Source: CAYNFH01 sp964396385
GTDB lineage: Bacteria > Armatimonadota > Chthonomonadetes > Chthonomonadales > CAJBBX01
Direction of reading: 5' to 3'
DNA: 14,220 nucleotides
NCBI GenBank assembly: GCA_964396385.1
Contig: CAYNFH010000174.1
Span: forward strand, 1-14,220
Shown piece after piece: positions 6,666 through 12,869 of the stretch (position 1 is its first letter; each line of letters starts with the position of its first letter). The position numbers and the translations under genes were made by a program. A model generated the notes under the pieces. That model was given only the letters and a program-made list of their open reading frames with translations, searched no databases and had not been told where the DNA came from.

Positions 6666-7067
6666 TTAAACTCTCCGTCTCTTGGGAGCGCGGCAGCCGT
6701 TGTGCGGGATGGGGGTGACGTCCTTGATCAGGGCCACCTCCAACCCCACCGCCTGGAGCGAACGGATGGCCGTCTCCCGGCCGGAACCCGGACCCTTTAC
6801 GAACACGTCCACCTTGCGGAGGCCGTGCTCCATTGCCTTACGGGCGGCGTTTTCCGCCGCGATCTGGGCGGCGAACGGAGTGCCCTTCTTGGTGCCCTTG
6901 AAACCGATAGCGCCGGCGCTGGACCAGGAGATGACGTCGCCGCGCACGTCCGAGATGCAGACGAGCGTGTTGTTGAACGTGGACTGGATGTGCACCACGC
7001 CCTGCGCGATGTTCTTCTTCTCCTTAGGCTTCTGCCGGGCGGTGCCGGTGGACTTCTTGTTAGCCAT
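6666..7067 (-). CDS. rpsK: 30S ribosomal protein S11
   Basis: S11 lines the platform of the small subunit near the mRNA exit. The 133 residues include GVVHIQSTFNNTLVCISDVRG, SSAGAIGFKGTKKGTPFAAQ, FVKGPGSGRETAIRSLQ and the invariant DVTPIPHNGCRAPKRRRV end. The frame has an upstream ATG at 7085, but AGGAG at 7073-7077 lies downstream of it and 5 nt before the ATG at 7067, which also matches the family start (MANKK). Part of the alpha operon, between rpsM and rpsD. Confidence 0.97.
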   Translation of the reverse strand: MANKKSTGTARQKPKEKKNIAQGVVHIQSTFNNTLVCISDVRGDVISWSSAGAIGFKGTKKGTPFAAQIAAENAARKAMEHGLRKVDVFVKGPGSGRETAIRSLQAVGLEVALIKDVTPIPHNGCRAPKRRRV

Positions 7068-7082
7068 GAGTGCTCCTAACGT

Positions 7083-7145
7083 CACTGACGGAGGACGGAA
7101 GAGGGTGGACCGACGGATACTGTCCGTCGCCCGTCTGCCGTAGTG
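7083..7145 (-). repeat. Heptad-repeat inverted element, rpsM/rpsK spacer (element E)
   Basis: CACT (7083-7086) and AGTG (7142-7145) close an element of GACGGNN-type heptads: about four on the low side, fewer on the high side. The tip is a small perfect hairpin, GACGGA-TACTG-TCCGTC (7112-7128). It touches the rpsM stop codon. Its heptads resemble those of elements G and L. Confidence 0.75.
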
Positions 7146-7523
7146 TTACTTCTTCGCCTTCTTCTTGCCGGCCACGGCGCGCTTTGGACCCTTGCGCACG
7201 CGGGCATTCGTCTTGGTGCGCTGGCCGCGTACGGGGAGCCCGCGGCGGTGCCGCAGTCCACGGTAGCAGCCGATCTCCTGCAGCCGCCGGATATTGAGCT
7301 GGATCTCGCGCTTGAGGTCTCCCTCTACGCGGTACTCCCGCTCCAGGATCTCGCGGAGGCGGCTGGTCTCCAGCTCCGTAAGGTCTCTCACGCGGGTCTC
7401 CGGGTTTACCCCGGCGGCCGCCACGATCTTGCGGGCGCTGGAGAGCCCGATTCCGTAGATGTAGGGGAGGGCGAACTCTACCTTCTTGTCACGCGGCAGA
7501 TCGACGCCCGCAATTCTGGCCAT
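7146..7523 (-). CDS. rpsM: 30S ribosomal protein S13
   Basis: S13 forms the intersubunit bridge in the 30S head and contacts P-site tRNA. The 125-residue product has MARIAGVDLPRDKKVEFALP, YGIGLSSARKI, the CYRGLRHRRGLPVRGQRTKTNAR rRNA-binding stretch and a basic KKKAKK tail. An upstream in-frame ATG at 7595 would start inside a hairpin repeat. The ATG at 7523 is chosen because it fits the family start and has AGGAG 5 nt upstream (7529-7533). It follows rpmJ, as usual at the head of the alpha operon. Confidence 0.97.
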   Translation of the reverse strand: MARIAGVDLPRDKKVEFALPYIYGIGLSSARKIVAAAGVNPETRVRDLTELETSRLREILEREYRVEGDLKREIQLNIRRLQEIGCYRGLRHRRGLPVRGQRTKTNARVRKGPKRAVAGKKKAKK

Positions 7524-7533
7524 AGAAACTCCT

Positions 7534-7605
7534 GTGTGGGAGTATGGGCGTATGGGTGTGTGGGGGCAACTACTCCCATACCCCCACACACCCAAACACT
7601 CACAC
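7534..7605 (-). repeat. Octad-repeat inverted element, rpmJ/rpsM spacer (element F)
   Basis: The low arm (7534-7566) repeats GTATGGGC-like octads. The high arm (7571-7605) is complementary, with two mismatched positions in each octad (pattern GT-n-TGGG-n). The tip is only a few bases and no CCGG core is present. It lies 5 nt from the rpmJ stop codon and next to the rpsM ribosome-binding site. Confidence 0.85.
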
Positions 7606-7610
7606 GGTTC

Positions 7611-7724
7611 TCACCCCTGCCTCTGCTTGTGCTTGGGGTTCTTGCAGATGACCCGCACGACCCCTTCGCGCTTGATGACCTTGCACTTCTCGCACATCTT
7701 TTTGACGGATGCTCTTACCTTCAT
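7611..7724 (-). CDS. rpmJ: 50S ribosomal protein L36
   Basis: L36 is the smallest zinc-binding protein of the large subunit. Translation from the ATG at 7722-7724 gives 37 residues starting MKVRASVKKMCEKCKVIKRE and ending in KHKQRQG, the standard length. The zinc ligands C11, C14, C27 and H32 are all present, so this is the zinc-binding form. AGGAG-like sequence (GCAGGAGCAT) lies about 7 nt before the start. It sits between infA and rpsM, its usual place. Confidence 0.96.
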   Translation of the reverse strand: MKVRASVKKMCEKCKVIKREGVVRVICKNPKHKQRQG

Positions 7725-7741
7725 ATCTCAATGCTCCTGCC

Positions 7742-7807
7742 GGAGGATGGGAGACGGAGGACGGACGGAGTCCGTCAGTCTCCCGTCAATCGTCTTCCGT
7801 CGTCCTC
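7742..7807 (-). repeat. Heptad-repeat inverted element, infA/rpmJ spacer (element G)
   Basis: GAGGACG/GACGGAG-type heptads run over 7742-7770 and their irregular complements over 7771-7807. The best pairing is GGGAGAC (7749-7755) with GTCTCCC (7778-7784), plus GAGGA with TCCTC at the outer ends. This is the only copy not adjacent to the upstream stop codon, lying 72 nt away from the end of infA. A terminator-like hairpin lies in between. Confidence 0.7.
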
Positions 7808-7856
7808 AAAACACACGAAAACACGGCCTCCACCGAGCAGATTGCTCCGCGGGCCG
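7808..7856 (-). terminator. Terminator-like hairpin between infA and rpmJ
   Basis: On the minus strand, CGGCC/GGCCG outer arms (7824-7856) enclose a GAGCA-ATC-TGCTC inner stem and are followed by TGTTTTCGTGTGTTTT (7808-7823). That resembles a factor-independent terminator or attenuator. The stem is interrupted and the T-rich stretch is broken by G and C, so it may act only partially. It would separate the secY-adk-map-infA group from the alpha operon. Confidence 0.35.
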
Positions 7857-7879
7857 CTATTGGGTCGACTGACCGTCTG

Positions 7880-8227
7880 CTATTTGTAGCGGTACAGGAT
7901 CCGGCCGCGAGTCAGGTCGTAAGGCGAGAGCTCTACCAGCACCCGGTCTCCTGGAAGGATCTTGATGAAGTTCATCCGGATCTTCCCGGACACATGGGCC
8001 AGGACTTCATGGCCGCTCTGCAGGTTCACCCTGAACATAGCGTTCGGCAGGTTATCCGCGACCACCCCCTCGACCTCGATGCCCTTCTCTTTCGCTTCCT
8101 CCTCCGGCTCGGCGGCATCCGCTTTCGGCTTGCCGCGCGCGCCGGAGGAGCGTCTCCGTCCGCCACCGGAGCGCCTGGCGCCGCCTCCGCCGCCTGGACC
8201 CCGGTAGGTGCGCTTAGGTGGTGGCAT
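7880..8227 (-). CDS. infA: Translation initiation factor IF-1 with long basic/acidic N-terminal extension
   Basis: IF-1 occupies the 30S A site during initiation. Residues from about 48 to 115 are a full IF-1 OB fold (IEVEGVV, LPNAMFRVNLQSGHEVLAHV, SGKIRMNFIKILPGDRVLVE, LSPYDLTRGRILYRYK). Standard IF-1 is about 72 residues; here 47 residues precede the core: a Gly/Arg-rich stretch (1-35, with GPGGGGGARRSGGGRRR) and then an acidic segment (EPEEEAKEK). The extension appears real. AAGGAGG lies immediately before the ATG at 8227, and the frame contains no later ATG or GTG before the OB fold. The start follows the map stop codon with no gap (TGAATG), so the two are translationally coupled. Confidence 0.93.
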   Translation of the reverse strand: MPPPKRTYRGPGGGGGARRSGGGRRRSSGARGKPKADAAEPEEEAKEKGIEVEGVVADNLPNAMFRVNLQSGHEVLAHVSGKIRMNFIKILPGDRVLVELSPYDLTRGRILYRYK

Positions 8228-8995
8228 TCACCCTCCTTGGGTCAATATCTGAGCGCCGTTGCCGGTGATCGCCACCGTGTGCTCGAAGTGAGCAGACAGC
8301 GAACGGTCGCTCGTAACAATCGTCCATTCGTCGGACAGCGCTTCGATGTCGCGCCGTCCGGCATTCACCATCGGCTCAATGCAGATGGTCATGCCCTCTT
8401 CAAGAACCGGGCCAGTGCCCGCCTTACCAAAGTTGGGGACCTGCGGCTCTTCATGGAGCGAGCGTCCAATGCCGTGGCCCACCATCTCCTTCACAACAGT
8501 ATAGCCATTCTTCCGAACGAATCGCTCGATGGCGGCGCTGATGTCTCCCAGCCGCTTGCCGGCTCGCGCCTGCTCGATCCCGCGGTAAAGCGCCTCCTCA
8601 CCAACCTTGAGCAGCCGCTCCGTGGCCGGGCTCACCCGTCCCACCGGAAAGGTCCAGGCCCCGTCGGCATAGTAGCCGTTCAGGTTGACGCCGACGTCGC
8701 AACCGACGATGTCGCCGTCCTTCAGCACGCGGCGACCGGGTACGCCGTGTACCACCTGCTCGTTGACGGAGATGCAGGTCCAGGCCGGGAAGGGCGGGTG
8801 TTCATGCGGGGCATAACCCAGAAAGGGCGAGGTTGCGCCGTGCTCGCTAAGCACGTGAATCGCCACGTTCTCCAGGTCGTTGGTTGTTGTCTTCCCCGGG
8901 ACTATCGCGTCCCGCATCGCCCGCAGGGCCGCATCCACTATGCAGCCCGCCGCCCGCATCTTGTTTATCTCGTCCGGCGTCTTCCTAATGATCAT
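8228..8995 (-). CDS. map: Methionine aminopeptidase, type I
   Basis: Map removes the initiator methionine from nascent proteins. The 255 residues keep all five metal ligands of the family: D100 and D111 (in DIVGCDVGVNLNGYYADG), H174 (GHGIGRSLHEEPQVPNF), E207 (MTICIEPMV) and E238 (HFEHTVAIT), plus the substrate histidine H83 in VNEQVVHGVP. The open frame begins 16 codons earlier, inside adk, but the family N-terminus (IIRKTPDEINKMRAAG) fits the ATG at 8995. That start lies 4 nt after the adk stop and has no clear Shine-Dalgarno sequence, suggesting reinitiation by coupled ribosomes. No N-terminal SH3-binding or zinc extension is present. Confidence 0.96.
   Translation of the reverse strand: MIIRKTPDEINKMRAAGCIVDAALRAMRDAIVPGKTTTNDLENVAIHVLSEHGATSPFLGYAPHEHPPFPAWTCISVNEQVVHGVPGRRVLKDGDIVGCDVGVNLNGYYADGAWTFPVGRVSPATERLLKVGEEALYRGIEQARAGKRLGDISAAIERFVRKNGYTVVKEMVGHGIGRSLHEEPQVPNFGKAGTGPVLEEGMTICIEPMVNAGRRDIEALSDEWTIVTSDRSLSAHFEHTVAITGNGAQILTQGG
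8231..8238 (-). promoter_or_regulatory. Ribosome-binding site fixing the extended infA start
   Basis: AAGGAGGG on the minus strand ends 3 nt (the map TGA) before the ATG at 8227. It is the best Shine-Dalgarno match near infA and supports translation of the 47-residue extension. Confidence 0.75.
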
Positions 8996-8999
8996 CCGT

Positions 9000-9677
9000 C
9001 TATTTGGGTCTCGCGTTCGGCATCGGCGGCCGCAGCTCCGCAAGCGCCGCCTTTACGCGGACGTAGACCTCGGCCGGCTCCGCATTGGAGTCGATGTTTC
9101 GCAGCAAGCCGCGCTCCTGGTAGTAGTCCAGCAGCGGCGCTGTTTTGGCAGCATATTCTACCAGACGGGTGCGGATCGCGTCCGGCATGTCGTCCGATCG
9201 CTGTACCAGCACGTGGCCGCAGTGGTCGCAGATATCGTCCTGCCGCGGCGGCAGCGCCGTCACATGGTAGGTGGCGCTGCAGTTGGTGCAGACCCGCCTG
9301 CCGGAGAGCCGCCGGACCAGCTCCTCCGTATCCACCTCGAAGTTCAGCGCGGCATCAAGCCTGTAGCCGCAGTCCGCCAGGAGGCCGTTCAGCGTGTCCG
9401 CCTGGGAGATGGTGCGCGGGAAGCCGTCCAGGATGAAGCCGCGGTTGCAGTCCTCCGCGGCGATGCGCTCCCTGATGAGACCTACTACGATCTCGTCCGG
9501 GACGAGCTTGCCATGAGACCAGTACTCCCGCGCCTTCAGCCCCAAAGGCTTTCCTGCGGCGGCCAGGTCCCGGAAGATCTCTCCCGTGGAGATCTTGGGT
9601 ATACCGTACTCTTCGACTATTCGAGCGCCCTGAGTTCCCTTGCCGGCGCCGGGCGGGCCCAGCAGTATCAGTATCAT
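9000..9677 (-). CDS. adk: Adenylate kinase, zinc-containing LID type
   Basis: Adk interconverts ATP + AMP and 2 ADP. The 225 residues start with the P-loop GPPGAGKGTQ (7-16), then the AMP site KISTGEIFRDL and DGFPRT (84-89). The LID domain carries four cysteines, C130, C133, C150 and C153 (CTNC and CDHC), the zinc-knuckle form typical of many Gram-positive and thermophilic bacteria; E. coli lacks these cysteines. It ends with a short Pro-rich tail (RPPMPNARPK). The ATG at 9677 has GGAAGG closely upstream, in the 15-nt gap after secY. Confidence 0.97.
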   Translation of the reverse strand: MILILLGPPGAGKGTQGARIVEEYGIPKISTGEIFRDLAAAGKPLGLKAREYWSHGKLVPDEIVVGLIRERIAAEDCNRGFILDGFPRTISQADTLNGLLADCGYRLDAALNFEVDTEELVRRLSGRRVCTNCSATYHVTALPPRQDDICDHCGHVLVQRSDDMPDAIRTRLVEYAAKTAPLLDYYQERGLLRNIDSNAEPAEVYVRVKAALAELRPPMPNARPK

Positions 9678-9692
9678 GCGCCTTCCGCGCGG

Positions 9693-10985
9693 TTATCTCA
9701 GGCCGCTACCTTTGATGAATCCCTCGTAGTTCCGCATCAGGAGCTGCGCCTCGATGGCCTGCATCGTTTCGATGGCGACGCCGACAAGGATCAGCAGCGA
9801 GGTACCCCCGATGAGGCCGAACGACGTTACGCCGGTGACCAGCGGCGCGATGTACTGCACCAGAGCGACCGCAGCCAGGAAGATGGCGCCCGCCAGCGTG
9901 ATGCGGGATACTACCCGGTCCAGGTAGTCAAAGGTAGGCTTGCCTGGCCGGATGCCCGGAATGTAGTTGCCGTACTTCTTCAGGTTGTCCGACATGTCCT
10001 GAACGTTCATGACAATGGCCGTGTAGAAGTATGTGAAGATGATGATCAGCACCACGTAGATCACCGAGCCATACCAGGACGCGCCAGGGCTCAGATTGCC
10101 CGCCATCACCTTGAGCCGCCCGAGCCAACCGCCCGGAGCCGACGGAATGGCAGCCAGGATCTGCGCCGGGAAGAGCTGCATGGAGATGGCGAAGATGATC
10201 GGTATAACGCCGGCCGTATTCACCCGGATGGGCAGGAAGGAGCTTCCGCCCTGCGTCACCCGCATGCCGACCACGCGCTTGGCGTGCTGGATGGGGATCT
10301 TGCGCTGGCCCTGCGTCACGTAGACGATGCCGAGGATAGTCGCGATGAAGATGGCGAAAAGGAGCCCAACCGCGAACGGGCTCACGATGCCGTCCTGCAC
10401 CTGCTTGACCACCAGGCTCGTCTGGTAGGGGAGGCTCAGCATGATTCCGGCGAAGATCACCAGCGAGACGCCATTCCCGATACCCAAGTCCGTAATCTGC
10501 TCGCCGATCCAGAGCAGGAAGCAGCTACCGGCCGTCATGCAGATCCACATCTGGACCAGTCCGAGCGGACCGCTGGTGGCGGCGCGGAACATGAGGCTGA
10601 GTCCTATTGCCTGGAAGAAGCTGAGGACGATAGTCAGGTAGCGTGTGATCTTGGCGATCTGCTTGCGGCCGGACTCACCCTCTTTGCTCAGGACCTCTAG
10701 CTGGGGTATGGCCAAGGTGAGCATCTGCATGATAATGGAGGCGTTGATGTAGGGCGTGATCCCCATGGCGAAGAGCGACATACGCCGCAGCGCGCCGCCG
10801 GAGAACACGTCCACCAACCCCAGCAGATTGCCGCCGCCGCCGAACAGCGCCTGGGCCTTGTGGTGGTCCACGCCCGGCACCGGGATATGGGCGCCGAGGG
10901 CGAAGACCGCGAACATCGCCAGGTTAAACTGTATGCGGCGCTTGAGCTCCGGTATCCGGAACGCCTGCACCAACGACTCTAACAT
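9693..10985 (-). CDS. secY: Preprotein translocase subunit SecY
   Basis: SecY is the channel of the Sec translocon in the inner membrane. The 430 residues show ten hydrophobic segments, the first after RIPELKRRIQFNLAMFAVFA. Family motifs include the plug-region FSGGALRRMSLFAMGITPYI, the cytosolic loop SKEGESGRKQIAKITRY, the basic loop GQRKIPIQHAKR and the conserved KKYGNYIPGIRPGKPT loop. The open frame extends 24 codons upstream into rplO. The ATG at 10985 is preferred because GGAGG lies 9 nt upstream and MLESLVQAFRIPEL is the expected beginning. Only 1 nt separates it from the rplO stop, so translation is coupled. Confidence 0.97.
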   Translation of the reverse strand: MLESLVQAFRIPELKRRIQFNLAMFAVFALGAHIPVPGVDHHKAQALFGGGGNLLGLVDVFSGGALRRMSLFAMGITPYINASIIMQMLTLAIPQLEVLSKEGESGRKQIAKITRYLTIVLSFFQAIGLSLMFRAATSGPLGLVQMWICMTAGSCFLLWIGEQITDLGIGNGVSLVIFAGIMLSLPYQTSLVVKQVQDGIVSPFAVGLLFAIFIATILGIVYVTQGQRKIPIQHAKRVVGMRVTQGGSSFLPIRVNTAGVIPIIFAISMQLFPAQILAAIPSAPGGWLGRLKVMAGNLSPGASWYGSVIYVVLIIIFTYFYTAIVMNVQDMSDNLKKYGNYIPGIRPGKPTFDYLDRVVSRITLAGAIFLAAVALVQYIAPLVTGVTSFGLIGGTSLLILVGVAIETMQAIEAQLLMRNYEGFIKGSGLR

Positions 10986-10986
10986 C

Positions 10987-11424
10987 TTACAGTACCTCCG
11001 CCGCCCCTCCGGCCGCTTGCAGCTTCTGGACTGCGGTCTGACTGAACTTGTGCGCACGGACGGTGAGCTTCTTGGTCAGCTCGCCGTCTCCCAAGATCTT
11101 GACGCCATCACGGATGTCCCGCAGGATCCCACTCTGTGTCAAGAACTCCGGCGTCACCTCCGTACCCGGCTCCAGCTCTTCGAGCTGCCCCACGTTTACT
11201 ACCGCGTAGAGCTTCTTATTGACCGCCTTGAACCCACGGAGCTGTGGGATGCGGCGATGGAGCGGAGTCTGTCCACCCTCGAAGTGCGGCGAGGGGTTCC
11301 CGCGCTTTTTGTGGCCCTTATCGCCCCGGCCGCTGTTCTTGCCATGGCCGGATCCGCGACCGCGCCCTACCTTCTTGGGGCGATGGGTCGACCCTTCCGC
11401 CGGCTGCAAATCATGTATGTGCAT
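10987..11424 (-). CDS. rplO: 50S ribosomal protein L15
   Basis: L15 is a late-assembly large-subunit protein whose extended N-terminus threads through 23S rRNA. The 145 residues begin HIHDLQPAEGSTHRPKKVGR, with the glycine/arginine-rich GRGRGSGHGKNSGRGDKGHK segment, FEGGQTPLHRRIPQLRGF, and the C-terminal globular part ending SQTAVQKLQAAGGAAEVL. The ATG at 11424 has GAGGA about 6 nt upstream. It is followed directly by secY, the standard spc arrangement. Confidence 0.96.
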   Translation of the reverse strand: MHIHDLQPAEGSTHRPKKVGRGRGSGHGKNSGRGDKGHKKRGNPSPHFEGGQTPLHRRIPQLRGFKAVNKKLYAVVNVGQLEELEPGTEVTPEFLTQSGILRDIRDGVKILGDGELTKKLTVRAHKFSQTAVQKLQAAGGAAEVL

Positions 11425-11440
11425 GGAATGTCCTCAGAGT

Positions 11441-11486
11441 GACCACGGACGAGAGACCAGTCGTGAGTCGTGAGTCGTGAGTGGTC
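11441..11486 (-). repeat. Truncated heptad-repeat element, rpmD/rplO spacer (element H)
   Basis: The high arm is three tandem GTCGTGA heptads ending in GTGGTC, directly at the rpmD stop codon. The low arm (GACCACGGACGA) pairs only at GACCAC/GTGGTC and ACGA/TCGT, 2 nt apart. It looks like a shortened or decayed copy in the shortest but one of the element-bearing spacers (62 nt). No CCGG core. Confidence 0.65.
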
Positions 11487-11681
11487 TTAAGCCGTCTTGT
11501 CGTCTGCTTGCTCGACGGTGAGCATGTGATCGATGCTGCGGATCATGCCGCGGACGGCGTCATTGTCCGGCAGCGTCACCGTCTGGTGCATCCGCTTGAG
11601 CCCCAGCGCGCGGACGGTGCGCTTCTGCGTCTCGTTGAAGCCGATAGGGCTGCGGGTGAGAGTGACCTTCAGCTCAGGCAT
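11487..11681 (-). CDS. rpmD: 50S ribosomal protein L30
   Basis: L30 is a small large-subunit protein missing from some lineages. The 64 residues match the family (LKVTLTRSPIGFNETQKRTV, then ALGLKRMHQTVTLPDNDAVR and GMIRSIDHMLTV). The ATG at 11681 overlaps the end of rpsE by 8 nt (ATGCCTGA), and GGGAG lies 6 nt upstream inside rpsE, so the genes are translationally coupled. Confidence 0.96.
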   Translation of the reverse strand: MPELKVTLTRSPIGFNETQKRTVRALGLKRMHQTVTLPDNDAVRGMIRSIDHMLTVEQADDKTA

Positions 11682-12219
11682 GGGACGCTCCCGCGGCGGC
11701 CTCTTCCACCTTCCGGACCCACGGCACCATCTCTTCCACGGTCTTGCCGCGGAGCTGCGCCACGTCGTCCGCGCGCTTCAGCTTCTTGAGCGCCTCCAGG
11801 GTGGCCCACGCGATGTTGATGGCGTTGGCCGAGCCCAGCGACTTGCCGAGCACGTCATGCACGCCCGCCAGCTCCAGAATAGTGCGGACGGAGCTGCCGG
11901 CCACGATGCCCGTTCCGGGGGCGGCCGGCTTCAGCAGGACTTCCGCCGCGCCGGAGTGCGCCAGGATCTCGTGCGGGATGGTGCTGCCGACCATCGGGAC
12001 CTGGACCATGTTCTTCTTGGCGGCCTCCACGCCTTTCCGGATGGCGTCCGGAATAGCGCGCGCCTTGCCGATGCCCGCCCCAACGTAGCCCTTGCGGTCT
12101 CCCACCACCACGAGCGCGTTCCAGCTCATGGTGCGGCCGCCCTTGTGGGTCTTCTGTACTTTATTGGTACGGACCACACGCTCTTCCAGGTTCAGAGTGT
12201 CCGCACTGATTCTCGCCAT
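11674..12219 (-). CDS. rpsE: 30S ribosomal protein S5
   Basis: S5 helps form the mRNA entry pore and affects decoding accuracy. The 181 residues include LEERVVRTNKVQKTHKGGRT, the double-stranded RNA-binding-like N-domain (WNALVVVGDRKGYVGAGIGK), IPHEILAHSGAAEVLLKPA, GTGIVAGSSVRTILELAGVHDVLGKSLGS and a short Ala/Glu-rich C-terminal tail. The ATG at 12219 has AAGGAG 5 nt upstream. It overlaps rpmD at its 3' end. Confidence 0.97.
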   Translation of the reverse strand: MARISADTLNLEERVVRTNKVQKTHKGGRTMSWNALVVVGDRKGYVGAGIGKARAIPDAIRKGVEAAKKNMVQVPMVGSTIPHEILAHSGAAEVLLKPAAPGTGIVAGSSVRTILELAGVHDVLGKSLGSANAINIAWATLEALKKLKRADDVAQLRGKTVEEMVPWVRKVEEAAAGASHA

Positions 12220-12236
12220 GGTTTCTCCTTCGGAGG

Positions 12237-12320
12237 GGTGTTCAGGTGTTCGGGTATCCAGGTATTCAGGTCCGGAATCCGGAGTTCCTGAAGCCCTGAA
12301 GCCCTGAAGCCCTGAACACC
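12237..12320 (-). repeat. Octad-repeat inverted element, rplR/rpsE spacer (element I)
   Basis: The low arm (12237-12270) is made of TTCAGGTN-like octads. The high arm (12287-12320) repeats CCTGAAGC four times. Complementarity is 26 of 34, with most mismatches falling in the same two positions of each octad, so 6-bp helices alternate with small internal loops. The tip is TCCGG-AAT-CCGGA (12271-12283). It ends 1 nt from the rplR stop codon. Confidence 0.9.
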
Positions 12321-12321
12321 G

Positions 12322-12681
12322 TCAGAACTCCAGTCCGCCTTCGCGGGCCGCGTCGGCCAGGGCCTGGACGCGGCCCATGTACCGCCAGCCGCCACGGTCG
12401 AATACCACCCGGGTCACGCCCTTCTCCTTGGCGCGCTGCGCCACGAGCGTGCCCACGACCTTGGCGGCGTTTATGTTGCCGCCGGTCTTGCCGCCGCCGC
12501 GATAGTCCGCCTCGGCGGTCGAGGCGGCGGCCAGGGTGTGGCCGGTGTTGTCGTCTACGATCTGTGCATAGATATGCTTCAGGCTTCGGAATACGCTCAG
12601 GCGGGGCCTTTCCGCCGTACCGCTCACCTTGTAGCGGACGCGGCGGTGCCGCTTCTCCCGCAACCGTACCTTATCGTCCAT
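12322..12681 (-). CDS. rplR: 50S ribosomal protein L18
   Basis: L18 carries 5S rRNA into the central protuberance together with L5. The 119 residues show RLREKRHRRVRYKVSGTAER, PRLSVFRSLKHIYAQIVDD, TLAAAST, NINAAKVVGTLVAQRAKEKG and the conserved VVFDRGGWRYMGRVQALADA. The ATG at 12681 has GAGGA about 7 nt upstream. It is preceded by the longest spacer in the cluster (188 nt). Confidence 0.97.
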   Translation of the reverse strand: MDDKVRLREKRHRRVRYKVSGTAERPRLSVFRSLKHIYAQIVDDNTGHTLAAASTAEADYRGGGKTGGNINAAKVVGTLVAQRAKEKGVTRVVFDRGGWRYMGRVQALADAAREGGLEF

Positions 12682-12693
12682 GTTCTATCCTCG

Positions 12694-12774
12694 CGCCGGT
12701 AGATTTCCGACCCACCGGCAAAGTGCCTGCCAGCCGGCAGGAACAGTTAGTATACATCAGCGGAACAGGCAGGC
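12694..12774 (-). promoter_or_regulatory. Hairpins in the rplR leader, possibly with alternative pairing
   Basis: Beyond the repeat element, this leader holds an interrupted GCCGGT/ACCGGC stem (12694-12719) and a CCTGCC/GGCAGG hairpin (12726-12741). A second GGCAGGC at 12768-12774 could pair with the same CCTGCC, so two mutually exclusive stems are possible. A TATACT hexamer (minus strand, 12749-12754) lies between, without a convincing -35. A regulatory role is inference only. Confidence 0.3.
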
Positions 12775-12779
12775 GGAGG

Positions 12780-12867
12780 AATGGTGTGTTGGAGTAAAGG
12801 AGTGTTGGAGTGATGTTCCGGATTCCGGAACCCAATGCTCCAGTACGCCACCACTCCATCACTCCAT
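12780..12867 (-). repeat. Octad-repeat inverted element, rplF/rplR spacer (element J)
   Basis: Both arms (12780-12815 and 12831-12867) repeat TGGAGTNN-like octads or their complement, with the variable positions mismatched. The tip is a perfect TTCCGG-ATT-CCGGAA (12816-12830). It ends 2 nt from the rplF stop codon. Confidence 0.88.
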
Positions 12868-12869
12868 TT

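Noticed and set aside
7524..7595. Upstream start of rpsM inside element F
   Set aside because: AGGAG lies 5 nt before the ATG at 7523, which gives the standard S13 N-terminus; the longer form would translate the repeat arm.
7709..9436. 575-codon open frame on the plus strand
   Set aside because: Antisense to rpmJ, infA, map and adk, all firmly identified; the translation is Arg/Pro/Ala-rich and resembles nothing.
8880..10700. 606-codon open frame on the plus strand
   Set aside because: Antisense to map, adk and secY; rich in His, Arg and Asp as expected of the complement of GC-rich coding and membrane sequence.
12749..12754. TATACT as a -10 promoter box before rplR
   Set aside because: No matching -35 hexamer at about 17 nt; kept only as part of the leader observation.
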